A DNA stretch of 64,000 nucleotides from DZBG01 sp049241565 (GCA_049241565.1 JBMLQL010000030.1:186001-250000), one strand, 5' to 3'. Shown: positions 35,501 through 44,425, numbered from the stretch's first letter. Translations and numbers: made by a program. The notes: generated by a model from the sequence alone, not told the origin.

Positions 35501-36046
35501 GGACATATTGAAGGTATTGGACTTGAACTTTATATGGATCTTCTGCAAGAGGCGATTCAAGAGCTTCGTGGTGAAGAGCGAGTTTCAGTCAAAAATATTG
35601 AAATTCAAGCACCATTTACCGCTTATATCCCTAACAGCTATATTCCGGATCATGGCCTTAGACTCAAGTATTACAAGCGACTTTCGAATACAAATGAGAA
35701 GAAAAATCTGGAAAAAATTATTGAAGAAATGACCGACGTTTTTGGTATGACTCCAAAAGAATTGGATGCTCTTTATAATATTTTACGAACAAGAATTGAA
35801 ATTCAGCCTCTAGGCATTCGTGTAGTAAAAGTGTCGGGATCTACCATATATCTATACTTTGACCAAGATATCCTAGGGAAGAGGACCGAAATCAGAGACA
35901 AAATGCTCTCTCACTTCATGTCTAAACCTAAACTATACAAACTTGCTCCAGATTCCTCTGTGGCCTGCTATTTCAAAGAACCAGTGAGTCATCAGATGCT
36001 CCTGGAATTTTCTAAACATATTGCACAGCAAATAGGAGTATGTTAG
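32564..36046 (+). CDS. mfd: Transcription-repair coupling factor
   Basis: Mfd frees RNA polymerase stalled at DNA damage and recruits the UvrA repair complex. The 1160-aa protein has an N-terminal UvrB-like region, an RNA polymerase-interacting domain (DYVIHRDHGVGIYKGLETI), then helicase motifs: Walker A CGDVGFGKTEVAMRA, the DEEH box IIDEEHRFG, TATPIPRTMQ and RGRIGRSDRKAYAYF, and a C-terminal TRCF domain. The GTG start at 32564 has AGGA 9 bases before it. It starts a plus-strand block that also contains uvrA. Confidence 0.98.
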   Translation: MLFEGLRSKLSLWQQEQKKLKILGVTPSQWGLISSAFFKDLVYDKPQLMVCSSVDEAEEIYELLKGRGDVLIYPGHDYPLYSSVISSEAALLQRFKVLGHLLEKPNHPWIIVTTLEASLLKGPDHEFFKAGRLVLKKEDIISPINLAMKLTELGYFSTSSVEEPGTFCRRGEIFDIYPVSHPPIRLQYFDDMIEEIFAIDQETQKTNREVKFEEMTLDPAPGQLVKEPFSTELRSKLPQAQPQFKNKFERRKEILSRIAEGQLFENYSLFVPLFFKNPKTIWDFISTDSKLTFINGDKAQNDFEFFTNQNLEDYERELDEPETKNVLPSPDHFYLSKIPDYKNKSLHIDTLDISVDLEDDLKSDIHLHLHKLKTTIATKMQNTEGGIPENKYDYIKKFLRTIKHELSRGGHLIVVYRHENSRQEIQYLLEENKLTELNDRIKFVPGKIEEGFHYASENIYLICEGDFFSAKKKKTQKVASTNKDLFAEQLSTLKVNDYVIHRDHGVGIYKGLETIKVGDQESDFLVIVYEDNDKVYVPVYKLNLVQKHAESNSGMKVASLKSKKFAELKTRVRSSVKALAFDLLKLQAERKLKGGFPFSPPDHLFKEFELSFPFEETPDQEKAINDVIEDMQNQYPMERLVCGDVGFGKTEVAMRAAFKAVLDKKQVVILVPTTVLALQHFHSFKKRFSQFPVNVEMLSRFKTPKEKKEVISVIAEGKVDIVVGTHAILSDKIEFQDLGLLIIDEEHRFGVAHKEKLKVLKAGVDVLTMTATPIPRTMQLSFLGIRDLSLIQTAPPRRQSIKTYIIKEDDLTLKTAMEKELGRGGQIYFVHNRVHDIEEFEIYLKKLVPQARISVAHGQMGERELEKKINDFYNHRSDILLATTIIESGIDIPNANTMIIDRADTYGLAQLHQLRGRIGRSDRKAYAYFIVPDNRVLSETAQRRLHALQTYADMGSGFALASSDLEIRGAGDILGGEQSGHIEGIGLELYMDLLQEAIQELRGEERVSVKNIEIQAPFTAYIPNSYIPDHGLRLKYYKRLSNTNEKKNLEKIIEEMTDVFGMTPKELDALYNILRTRIEIQPLGIRVVKVSGSTIYLYFDQDILGKRTEIRDKMLSHFMSKPKLYKLAPDSSVACYFKEPVSHQMLLEFSKHIAQQIGVC

Positions 36047-36080
36047 CGTTTTTATTACAACGATAACTCTAGGGATGATT

Positions 36081-36893
36081 ATGAAAAAATGGACTTTCGC
36101 GATTGCTGCTCTAATCACTACTTCTTCCGTCTTTGCTCAAGCACCAACGGATGTTGTGGCGACAGTAAATGGCCGTCAGATTACACGTGCTCAGTTTGAA
36201 GAGTATCATCTTCAGAATTTAAAATTCGTCGGACAAAGAGTGATTAACAAAGATGTTTCACTAAATGATTTAGTTAATAAAGAACTTGGCGTTCAGAAAG
36301 CGAAGAAAACAGGAATGGATAAAGATCCAGCTGTTGTTTCAAAGATGGAAGATGTTCTTTATCAAGCACAGATCTCTAAAGATCTAGAAGTTGAGCTTAA
36401 AAAAATCACCGTTTCAGATGATGAAGTAAAGAAATACTACGATACTAATAAAGAATACCGTACGGCCCATATTCTTTATCGCCTTAGAGCTGAACCTTCG
36501 AAAGAAGATGTGACTGGCGCGCTTGCTCAATCAATGGAAATTTATACTCAACTTCAAAAAGACCCTGAGTCTTTTGCGAAGATGGCCAATAAGTATTCTC
36601 AAACGACAGCAGCCCCAGTGGGTGGTGACCTAGGCTTCCAACCGCCAACTAGACTGGCCCCTGAGTATTTTGCCGCTATTAAAGGTCAAAAGATTGGTTT
36701 TATCTCTAAACCTGTAAGAACACAGATGGGATATCACATCATTAAGGTGATTGGTGTTAAGGCCTATGATCAAATTGATAAAAATCTTTATAAAAAGATC
36801 ATCTACGACCAAAAGCGCGATGCCATTTTGGAGAATTACTTTAAGAATCTTCAGAAGGGTGCAGACATCAAAATTAACAAGAATCTGCTTTAA
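36081..36893 (+). CDS. Periplasmic parvulin-type peptidyl-prolyl isomerase
   Basis: The 270-aa protein has a signal peptide (ending SVFAQA) and an N-terminal chaperone helix region, VVATVNGRQITRAQFEEY. A parvulin domain follows: RTAHILYRL...AKMANKYSQ...GGDLGFQPPTRLAPEYF...GYHIIKV. This is a PpiC/SurA-type outer-membrane-protein chaperone. I prefer the ATG at 36081 over the one at 36075 because AGGGA is well spaced for it. A second SurA-like gene follows 7 bp later. Confidence 0.93.
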   Translation: MKKWTFAIAALITTSSVFAQAPTDVVATVNGRQITRAQFEEYHLQNLKFVGQRVINKDVSLNDLVNKELGVQKAKKTGMDKDPAVVSKMEDVLYQAQISKDLEVELKKITVSDDEVKKYYDTNKEYRTAHILYRLRAEPSKEDVTGALAQSMEIYTQLQKDPESFAKMANKYSQTTAAPVGGDLGFQPPTRLAPEYFAAIKGQKIGFISKPVRTQMGYHIIKVIGVKAYDQIDKNLYKKIIYDQKRDAILENYFKNLQKGADIKINKNLL

Positions 36894-36900
36894 TTTTTAA

Positions 36901-37812
36901 ATGAAACAAATATTGTTGTTCCTTATCCTGAGTGTGAATGTTCATGCTCAGGATAAACTTTTAGATAAGATCGTTGCCGTTATCAACACACGTGTTGTTT
37001 CTCTCTCTGAGCTTGATCGCATGATGGAAACACTTCCAGCGAGACGCGAGCTCTCACCACTTGTTTTTACCGAAAAAACTTATGATCAAAAGAAACTCCT
37101 CACTACGGTGATGCAGTCTTATATCGTCAGAGATAAAATTAATGCTATCGGGTACGTCATCACTGATGACCAAGTTGAAGGTCGAATTCGTATGACCGAA
37201 GAAAGAGTGGGCTTTAAAAGATCTGATCTTTTGAGCTATCTAAAATCTAAGGGTGTAACGTTTGAAGAATATTTTGAAATTATCCGTGAAACGATGGAGT
37301 ACAATGTATTTGCTTCAAGAATTATTGGTCCTTTAATTTCAGTGACTGAGCAAGAAGTAAAAAACGAATTCTATAAAAGGAATTCATCAAATAAAGCGCT
37401 AAGCTTTAAATATAATCTCGTTGATTTTTATCTTCCTGAATCGACTCTAGTTGATGCGAACGATGAAGTGCTTGTTTCAGTCCTCAAAGATTATCAGCTC
37501 ACTGGCCGCTTGCCAGAAGCCTACAAGAATATGGAAACAAATAAGCTTGAACAAATTTCTGAGGAAGGTCTTAATTCAAATATGGCCACAGCATTAAAGA
37601 CGGCCAATGAGGGATCATTCTCAAAACCGATTCGAATCAATGGTACTGTTCATGTTTTTTATGTTGAAAAGAAAGATCTTGTTGAATCTCAGCAATATCT
37701 TCAATTCAAGGATCAGCTTGAGCAAGAGATTATGATGGAGAAAGGTAAAGCTGTTTCAAAAAACTGGTTTGATCGCGAATATAATAATTATTATATTAAA
37801 AACTATCTTTAA
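36901..37812 (+). CDS. SurA N-terminal-domain protein
   Basis: The 303-aa protein has a signal peptide (cleavage near NVHAQ) followed by SurA-like chaperone helices (LLDKIVAVINTRVVSLSELD...DQVEGRIRMTEERVGF, GVTFEEYFEIIRE). The parvulin catalytic motifs that end SurA are not clear, so it may be a chaperone without isomerase activity. The pair of chaperones and the adjacent pdxA recall the widespread surA-pdxA neighbourhood. Confidence 0.85.
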   Translation: MKQILLFLILSVNVHAQDKLLDKIVAVINTRVVSLSELDRMMETLPARRELSPLVFTEKTYDQKKLLTTVMQSYIVRDKINAIGYVITDDQVEGRIRMTEERVGFKRSDLLSYLKSKGVTFEEYFEIIRETMEYNVFASRIIGPLISVTEQEVKNEFYKRNSSNKALSFKYNLVDFYLPESTLVDANDEVLVSVLKDYQLTGRLPEAYKNMETNKLEQISEEGLNSNMATALKTANEGSFSKPIRINGTVHVFYVEKKDLVESQQYLQFKDQLEQEIMMEKGKAVSKNWFDREYNNYYIKNYL

Positions 37813-37814
37813 TT

Positions 37815-38747
37815 ATGATTTACGTTACACAAGGGCATGAACGGGGCATCGGACTTGAAGTCTTCCTCAAGTCAGCGCTCTTGTTAGATCAAGCATCTCT
37901 TTCAAATCTAAGTTTAATTGCATCTAATCAAACTCTTCTCCAAACTCTAGAAAGTTTGAATCTTGATTTCGAACTTGGCCTCAATCAACTTCACTTTGGT
38001 GGAATTGATATTAAATTGATTGAGATTATTCCTTCAAAAAATAAAAGTGAAAGTCAGCTTGCTCTCGACCTCGGAATGAAGCTTTGTGAAGAGAATAAAG
38101 GAAGCATTCTTTTTAATCTTCCTACATCTAAGGATCAGCTTTCAGGATTTGCAGGACACACAGAATATTTTAGACATGTTTATCAGAACTCCTCTCTACC
38201 TATGTTTTTTTATGGGCCAGACTATCAAATCATGCTTTTATCTGATCATGAGCCTGTTGCAAAATTATCGCCACTACTTAAAGAAAACTATATTAAAGAA
38301 AAGATTCTCATTACTGTCGATTCGATGAAAAAGTGGAAACTCCCACTTAAGAGAGTTCTCCTCTCAGGATTTAACCCTCATGCTGGAGAAAACGGGCTCC
38401 TGGGCCAGGAAGAAGAGGGACTGAAAAAGCTTCTTCCAAAGCTTAGACAAAAATATACTGATCTTGAATTCAATGGCCCCATTCCCGCTGATACTATGGT
38501 ATTTTCCCACAGAGATCACAACGATCTTTTAGTTTATTGGTTTCATGACCAAGGTCTTGGTGTTTTTAAAGGGCATCATGGTTTGATCGGGGCCAATATC
38601 ACACTTGGAATGCCATTTCTTCGCTTAAGTGTTGATCATGGAACAGCTTTCGATCTATTTGGAAAAAACCAAGCAGACGAGAGAGGTTGTTACTATGTTC
38701 TTAAGCTAGCTCATGAGTTTTCTAAAAGGATAGAGAATCGTGGATAA
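37815..38747 (+). CDS. pdxA: 4-Hydroxythreonine-4-phosphate dehydrogenase-like protein
   Basis: PdxA acts in the DXP-dependent pathway to vitamin B6. The 310-aa protein keeps the metal-ligand blocks GHTEYF, GFNPHAGENG and SVDHGTAFDLFGK, plus FHDQGLGVFKG. The canonical ITGPVHK block is altered (LFNLPTSKDQL), so the enzyme is divergent, though the ligands support the fold. Located directly after the SurA-like gene, as in many Gram-negatives. Its end overlaps uvrA by 8 bases. Confidence 0.88.
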   Translation: MIYVTQGHERGIGLEVFLKSALLLDQASLSNLSLIASNQTLLQTLESLNLDFELGLNQLHFGGIDIKLIEIIPSKNKSESQLALDLGMKLCEENKGSILFNLPTSKDQLSGFAGHTEYFRHVYQNSSLPMFFYGPDYQIMLLSDHEPVAKLSPLLKENYIKEKILITVDSMKKWKLPLKRVLLSGFNPHAGENGLLGQEEEGLKKLLPKLRQKYTDLEFNGPIPADTMVFSHRDHNDLLVYWFHDQGLGVFKGHHGLIGANITLGMPFLRLSVDHGTAFDLFGKNQADERGCYYVLKLAHEFSKRIENRG

Positions 38748-41553
38748 AATAATTGTACACAAGGCCCGAGTTCATAATCTTAAAGATGTGGATGTGGTGA
38801 TTCCTAGAAATACGCTTACTGTTATTACTGGCCCTTCTGGTTCAGGAAAATCATCTCTGGCCTTTGATACAATCTATGCCGAAGGTCAGCGACGCTATAT
38901 TGAATCACTCTCATCTTATGCCAGACAGTTTATTGGGCAAATTGAGCCACCTGATGTTGAAAGCATCTCGGGTTTATCGCCTGCCATCGCTATTGATCAG
39001 AAATCTACAACAAAAAATCCTCGCTCAACTGTGGGAACTATTACGGAGATTTACGACTATCTTCGAATTTTTTATGCACGTTTAGGATTGGCCCATTGTC
39101 CAGAGAGTGGTGAGCCTGTGGCCAAACAAACTCCTCAGCAAATTGTGGATAAAGTTCTTAAATATAAAGAAGGCTCAAAACTTCAGATACTCTCTCCTAT
39201 TATTAGAAGCAAAAAAGGGGAGCACAAAGAGGATCTCGCCAAATATCAGGCCATGGGTTACTCCCGTATCAGGCTTAATGGTGAAATTATCACTCTTGAT
39301 GAAAAAGTAAATATTCCGAAGGCAAAATTTAATAATATTGATCTTGTGATTGATCGCTTAGTTGTTAAAGAAGGGATTAATACTCGTCTGACTGATTCAA
39401 TTGAGCAGGCGCTAAAACTATCAGATGGATACCTTGTTGTTCTTCAAGATGATAAAGAGCATTTTTTCTCTGAGAAAAACTTTTCATTCAAATCGGGAAA
39501 AAGTTACCCAGATCTTGAGCCAAGACTTTTTTCTTTCAATTCACCTCTTGGTGCTTGTCAAACTTGTAATGGTCTTGGAATTTCAAAAAATTTTGATGAA
39601 GAAAGCTTGGTCTTAGATGAAAATCTTTCTCTTTTAGAAGGGGCCATACCTGCTGTTTCTAAATCTTCTTATCTTCTTCAGATGATTAAATGTATTGCTG
39701 AAGCTGAAAAAACGAATTTAGACAAACCATTCAAAAATCTCTCTGAGAAGTTTACGAAAATCCTCTATGAGGGATCGGATAAGATTTATAACTTCAAATT
39801 TGAATCTGAAAATTCATCCTTTAATTTTAAAAAAGACTTTCCTGGTATCAAATCATGGCTTGAACGTCGCTATAATGAATCAGATTCCGAAAGAACTCGT
39901 GTGTCTCTTGAAGAATTTATGGTCATTAAGCGTTGTCCTGACTGTCATGGGAAAAAGCTTAATCCATTCGCTCTTGCCGTCACTATTAAAGATAAATCTA
40001 TCATGGAACTTTGTGATCTATCGATTGCAGAGGCCTATGACTTTTTTAAAGACCTAGACTTTCATGGTAATGAGGCCATCATCGCTCATAAACTTCTAAA
40101 AGAAATTCGCGATCGTCTCAAATTTCTATTAAATGTTGGGCTTAATTATTTAACACTCAATCGTGATGCGATGACTTTATCTGGAGGAGAATCCCAGCGT
40201 ATTCGTCTCGCCACGCAAATTGGCTCGGCCCTTTCTGGAGTTCTTTACGTTTTAGATGAACCTAGTATCGGTCTTCATCAACGTGATAATGAAAAACTTA
40301 TTCAAACTCTGAAGAATTTACGTGATATCGGAAACACTGTTCTCGTTGTTGAACATGACGAAGATACGATGATGGCCGCAGACTATCTTATCGATATGGG
40401 ACCCAAAGCGGGACTCCATGGTGGAACAGTTGTGGCAGCTGGAACACCAGAAGAATTAAAGAAAATGGATAAATCACTCACGGGGAAATACCTTCGTGGT
40501 GAGTATCAGATTGAAATTCCAAAAGCGAGGCGCAAACTCACTGAAAAAATTTCTCTTCTTAAAGCTAAAGAGAATAATTTAAAAGATGTCTCTGTAGATA
40601 TTCCTTTAGGAGGGATGGTTTGCTTAACTGGTGTCAGTGGATCAGGAAAATCAACCTTAGTTCATCGTATTCTAGTACCTGCCCTTAAGAATACTTTATC
40701 AAGAACACGAAAATCTTCATCGGCCAATTACAAAGCTATTACTGGAGCTGAGAATATTCAAAGCTTAATTGAGCTTGATCAGTCTCCAATCGGAAGAACT
40801 CCTCATTCAAATCCGGCTACGTACACGGGCCTTTTTGATGATATTAGAAACATCTTTTCACAAACCAATGAATCAAAAATGCGTGGTTATAAACCAGGAC
40901 GTTTTTCATTTAATGTGAAGGGTGGTCGATGCGAAACCTGTGAAGGGAACGGAAGCATCAAAATTGAAATGCACTTTCTTCCTGATGTTTATGTTGTTTG
41001 TAACCAGTGTCGAGGACGTCGCTATAATAACGAAACACTATCCGTTCTCTATCGTGGCAAATCCATTGCTGACGTTTTAGAAATGAGTATCGAAGAAGCC
41101 GCTGGTTTTTTTGAGAATCATACAAAGGTTTCTCGTGCTCTTAGAACCATGAATGATGTGGGACTTGGCTATATTAAACTAGGTCAGCCGGCCACCACAC
41201 TGTCCGGAGGCGAGGCCCAACGTTTAAAACTTTCTCGTGAGCTTTCAAAAAGTACAAAAGGAAAGGCCCTTTATGTTCTTGATGAACCAACGACAGGTCT
41301 TCATTTTGAAGATATTAATATTCTTCTAAGGGCTTTACAAAAACTAGTAGAGCTTGGTCATTCACTTCTCATTATTGAGCACAATCTTGATGTGATCAAA
41401 ACTGCAGATTGGGTTATTGACCTCGGCCCAGAAGGTGGAAAAGACGGCGGGGAGATAGTGGCCGAAGGAACTCCTGAAACAGTAGCGAAGGTAAAACGCT
41501 CTTATACAGGAAAGTATTTGGCCAAATCATTATTACAGGGAAAAAGTAAGTGA
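38740..41553 (+). CDS. uvrA: Excinuclease ABC subunit A
   Basis: UvrA recognises bulky DNA damage in nucleotide excision repair. The 937-aa protein has two ABC cassettes: Walker A GPSGSGKSS and GVSGSGKST, signature LSGGESQRIRLA and LSGGEAQRLKLS, plus zinc-finger cysteine pairs (GACQTCNGLG, GGRCETCEGNG, VCNQCRGRRY) and SYARQFIGQIEPPDVE. Length is typical. It starts inside the pdxA gene (8-base overlap) and ends overlapping the next gene by four bases. Confidence 0.99.
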   Translation: MDKIIVHKARVHNLKDVDVVIPRNTLTVITGPSGSGKSSLAFDTIYAEGQRRYIESLSSYARQFIGQIEPPDVESISGLSPAIAIDQKSTTKNPRSTVGTITEIYDYLRIFYARLGLAHCPESGEPVAKQTPQQIVDKVLKYKEGSKLQILSPIIRSKKGEHKEDLAKYQAMGYSRIRLNGEIITLDEKVNIPKAKFNNIDLVIDRLVVKEGINTRLTDSIEQALKLSDGYLVVLQDDKEHFFSEKNFSFKSGKSYPDLEPRLFSFNSPLGACQTCNGLGISKNFDEESLVLDENLSLLEGAIPAVSKSSYLLQMIKCIAEAEKTNLDKPFKNLSEKFTKILYEGSDKIYNFKFESENSSFNFKKDFPGIKSWLERRYNESDSERTRVSLEEFMVIKRCPDCHGKKLNPFALAVTIKDKSIMELCDLSIAEAYDFFKDLDFHGNEAIIAHKLLKEIRDRLKFLLNVGLNYLTLNRDAMTLSGGESQRIRLATQIGSALSGVLYVLDEPSIGLHQRDNEKLIQTLKNLRDIGNTVLVVEHDEDTMMAADYLIDMGPKAGLHGGTVVAAGTPEELKKMDKSLTGKYLRGEYQIEIPKARRKLTEKISLLKAKENNLKDVSVDIPLGGMVCLTGVSGSGKSTLVHRILVPALKNTLSRTRKSSSANYKAITGAENIQSLIELDQSPIGRTPHSNPATYTGLFDDIRNIFSQTNESKMRGYKPGRFSFNVKGGRCETCEGNGSIKIEMHFLPDVYVVCNQCRGRRYNNETLSVLYRGKSIADVLEMSIEEAAGFFENHTKVSRALRTMNDVGLGYIKLGQPATTLSGGEAQRLKLSRELSKSTKGKALYVLDEPTTGLHFEDINILLRALQKLVELGHSLLIIEHNLDVIKTADWVIDLGPEGGKDGGEIVAEGTPETVAKVKRSYTGKYLAKSLLQGKSK

Positions 41554-42509
41554 ATAAAGAAAATGACGATCAACTAAACTCTGAATTTGAACTTTTCTTC
41601 AATCAAAATTCATCTCGTCATTTTGATACTTATCAAGATTTTAGTAGAATCTCTTCCGAGTTCATTCCAAATTGGTTTAGGCCAATGGTCGAAGATCAAG
41701 AGCGAAATATTTATTATAAAAAAATGCTCGAAGGAAAAGTTAAAGATAAGGTTGTTATTGATCTTGGCGCTGGTACGGGAATGTGGACCATGGAGGCCCT
41801 TGCTGGAGGAGCTAAATTTGTTTATTTAGTAGAAAAAAATCCAGTTCTTGTTAAGTATCTCACTAAGATTTTTAGCGGAAAACCTGTAAAAGTTCTTGGA
41901 AAAGACATCGCAGACTTAAAAATCACTGATTTTGATAACGGATCTCCTGAAATTGTCGTCCATGAGATTTTTAGTACTCTTGCTATTTCTGAAGGAATAG
42001 TCCCCGCTTTTCAGAAGATAAATTCATTATTAAAAAATAAAATAGCTTATTATCCACAATATTTTTGGATGAATGCTCAAGTAACAACAGTCGATCCTCT
42101 CACGCTTACTAAAATTGAAACTGATATTCTAGGTTCAAATGCCGATGTCTACTTCGAACTCATTTATCCTGCTCGTATTAGATCCCGAGCTGTCACAGAT
42201 AATCTTCAACTGAATGAGACAAAAACTTATGAACTCAATTTTGTGGATCTCTCAACAATTGATGAAAAATTTCAAGTTAGTCTTGCAGACTTACCAGTAG
42301 ACCTCCATCCAGGTAAGGTCCATCAAGTTTATCTCGGCTTTAAGTTCTCGGCCCATAAAGAAGAGCCTTGTTTTGACACCCTTAAAACGGAGTCTCACTG
42401 GGGTGGGGTCGTGGCCGAGTTTTATGTAGCTAAGTCGCTAAAACCACAAAAAAAAGTTTTAAAATTTGAGCTCAATGAGATGAATATCGATAGTTTTTCT
42501 CTTTCATAA
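41550..42509 (+). CDS. PRMT-like SAM-dependent methyltransferase
   Basis: The 319-aa protein has motif I VVIDLGAGTGMWTMEALAGG followed by VYLVEKNPVL. Next, EIVVHEIFSTLAISEG carries two glutamates spaced like the double-E loop of arginine methyltransferases. A C-terminal beta-rich domain (PGKVHQVYLGFKFSAHKE) completes the PRMT-like plan. Substrate unknown. The GTG at 41550 overlaps the uvrA stop by four bases, so it is probably translated with uvrA. Confidence 0.7.
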   Translation: MNKENDDQLNSEFELFFNQNSSRHFDTYQDFSRISSEFIPNWFRPMVEDQERNIYYKKMLEGKVKDKVVIDLGAGTGMWTMEALAGGAKFVYLVEKNPVLVKYLTKIFSGKPVKVLGKDIADLKITDFDNGSPEIVVHEIFSTLAISEGIVPAFQKINSLLKNKIAYYPQYFWMNAQVTTVDPLTLTKIETDILGSNADVYFELIYPARIRSRAVTDNLQLNETKTYELNFVDLSTIDEKFQVSLADLPVDLHPGKVHQVYLGFKFSAHKEEPCFDTLKTESHWGGVVAEFYVAKSLKPQKKVLKFELNEMNIDSFSLS

Positions 42510-42600
42510 AAAACCTGTTCATATTTTAGACACTCTACCAATTTTACACTTCTCGCTGATCATTTTTCGATTAAGAGTAAGAGTCATCTATTATAGGACT

Positions 42601-43290
42601 ATGATTAAATCATTCTTAGCGACTTCTCTTATTCTTTTTTCCCTCAATCTCAAGGCCCACGTCATGGAGGTCTCCGAAATCGAAGAGCTTTCTGGTGCCA
42701 CAATCGAGCGTGAAAATTTGAAATTCAGCCAATGTGATACACATAGAATTAATGAGCTAGATAAATCAACTAAGCTACTGGTGAGTACTATTGATAGGCT
42801 TCAGACTCAAGTTAATAGCTATAACAATACAGAGCTCAAAAAAAGTGAAAAGATATTTTTAAAACAAGTTACAAAAACACTTTCATGCGTAAAAAAGAAA
42901 ATTACACAAAAACTCACTTACAAATGTCAGCAGAATAAAATTTGTGATAGTGCCGCTATGTATGTGATGAGAATTTTACTAGTCCCACATGCCCTTCAAA
43001 AGAATACAATCCATGTATGCGATGGAGCTTTTGATTATCGAAATTACACACTCGCAGGTGTCATTCTTCATGAGGCAAGTCACTTATGTGGAACAAATGA
43101 CCTAGAATATTTGTTGGAGCTTGAAGAGTACAACTCAGAGCCTCAATTGAGTTATAACTACAAAATTAAACGCAAAGACGATGGGATTTATCTCAAACAA
43201 CGAATTCTTCCCGTCCGCGGGGCCAAGAATGCAGACTCTTATCGCTACTGGTATCATTACGGATTTTGCCTACCAGGAAGAGACTGCTAA
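42601..43290 (+). CDS. Secreted aspzincin (M35-like) metallopeptidase
   Basis: The 229-aa protein has a signal peptide (SLILFSLNLKAH) and the aspzincin zinc site: HEASH (H157, E158, H161) followed directly by GTNDLEY (D167 as third ligand, Y170). It ends with NADSYRYWYHYG, which resembles the C-terminal block of M35 peptidyl-Lys endopeptidases. Cysteines at positions such as 45, 96, 109, 115, 140 and 163 suggest a disulfide-stabilised secreted enzyme. It lies alone after the uvrA block. Confidence 0.82.
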   Translation: MIKSFLATSLILFSLNLKAHVMEVSEIEELSGATIERENLKFSQCDTHRINELDKSTKLLVSTIDRLQTQVNSYNNTELKKSEKIFLKQVTKTLSCVKKKITQKLTYKCQQNKICDSAAMYVMRILLVPHALQKNTIHVCDGAFDYRNYTLAGVILHEASHLCGTNDLEYLLELEEYNSEPQLSYNYKIKRKDDGIYLKQRILPVRGAKNADSYRYWYHYGFCLPGRDC

Positions 43291-43299
43291 AAATAAAAA

Positions 43300-43319
43300 G
43301 GCCCACATTTCTGTGGGCC
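43300..43319 (-). terminator. Terminator downstream of atpE
   Basis: GGCCCACA and TGTGGGCC form an 8-bp stem with loop TTTC. The minus strand then reads TTTTTATTTTT, so it ends the atp transcript; the convergent peptidase gene ends just before it. Confidence 0.88.
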
Positions 43320-43354
43320 CTGACTTATCTTAGAATAGAAAAGTTCTCATTTAA

Positions 43355-43588
43355 TTAAGCAACAACTGGCTTAATAAGGAACGCGATTACGAAAGCGTAG
43401 ATAACTAGTGACTCGATTAGAGCAAGAGCAATAATCATTGGAGTAAAAAGTTTATCAGCAGCAGCTGGGTTACGAGCGATACCTTCAAGAGCTACAGAAG
43501 CAGCTTTACCTTGAGCAATAGCTCCACCGATAGCAGCAGATGAGATTGTGAATGCAGCAGCAAGACCTAGTACAGCGTTGATTTCCAT
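43355..43588 (-). CDS. atpE: ATP synthase subunit c
   Basis: The 77-aa, two-helix protein forms the rotor ring. TM1 contains AAIGGAIAQGKAA, the polar loop is GIARNPAA, and TM2 carries the ion-binding Glu in LALIESLVIYAF. The Gln in TM1 and Glu-Ser plus Tyr in TM2 overlap the residues used by Na+-binding rings, though the usual Thr is Leu here; coupling ion is undetermined. It lies 51 bp after atpB. Confidence 0.96.
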   Translation of the reverse strand: MEINAVLGLAAAFTISSAAIGGAIAQGKAASVALEGIARNPAAADKLFTPMIIALALIESLVIYAFVIAFLIKPVVA

Positions 43589-43639
43589 TGTTTTTTCCTT
43601 TGTAAAAAAACGTTATTAATAAAAAGTGATAGCTATATA

Positions 43640-44425
43640 TTAGTGGTGAGCGTGCTCCTCATCATGATCGTGATGAGCAGTAGCTAAACTAATATAAACC
43701 ATCGTTAAAAGTGTAAAGACGAATGCTTGCATGAAACATACGAAAAGACCGATGATATAAAATGGAATCGGCACAATGTATGGAACAAGGTTTGAGAAGA
43801 TCGAAAGAACTAAGTGATCTCCTTCCATATTTCCTTTAAGACGAAGTCCTAAAGAAAGTGGACGAACAGAGTGAGAAATAAGCTCTAGTGGGAAGATAAG
43901 GATCGCAAGGTACCAAACCGGGCCCATAAAGTGCTTAATATGCCCAACAAATCCCTGAGCACGAATCCCTTGATAGTTATAATAAAGGAAAACGAAAGCA
44001 CCAAGAGCAAGTGTTGTGTTAAAGTTATCTGTTGGAGGTAAAAATCCTGGGATAAGACCAATCACGTTGTTAAAAAAGATGAACGTGAAAAGAAGCATAA
44101 TAACTGTGTAGTATTTTTTCGCTTCTTCCTCACCCATAATATTACGAGCAAGATTATAAATAAATTGTCCTAGGGCCTCAAAAATATTTCTGAACGTAAT
44201 TCCTTTATCTGGAATAACAGCAGCGTTGATTGAAGAAACTTTTGAACGATAAAAAAGACCAACTAAAAGAAATAGTGCTCCCACCAAAATGAAAGTGATC
44301 ACGTGGTGTTTGATATATTCTGAATGAATTGCATGCTCAAGAGATCCAAGGAATGTATATCCTGCACTTGCAAAGCTTAGAGTTGGAAATAATAGTCCGA
44401 GAAGTAACGTGTTTAAACGCTTCAT
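43640..44425 (-). CDS. atpB: ATP synthase subunit a
   Basis: The 261-aa membrane protein channels ions to the c-ring. It has the catalytic block SLGLRLKGNMEGDHLV with the essential Arg, and ELISHSVRPL. A short His/Asp-rich C terminus (AHHDHDEEHAHH) is unusual. The ATG directly follows the atpI-like stop codon. Confidence 0.95.
   Translation of the reverse strand: MKRLNTLLLGLLFPTLSFASAGYTFLGSLEHAIHSEYIKHHVITFILVGALFLLVGLFYRSKVSSINAAVIPDKGITFRNIFEALGQFIYNLARNIMGEEEAKKYYTVIMLLFTFIFFNNVIGLIPGFLPPTDNFNTTLALGAFVFLYYNYQGIRAQGFVGHIKHFMGPVWYLAILIFPLELISHSVRPLSLGLRLKGNMEGDHLVLSIFSNLVPYIVPIPFYIIGLFVCFMQAFVFTLLTMVYISLATAHHDHDEEHAHH

Noticed and set aside
42510..42600. Small non-coding RNA
   Set aside because: No stable fold or terminator; fits a promoter region of the M35 gene.
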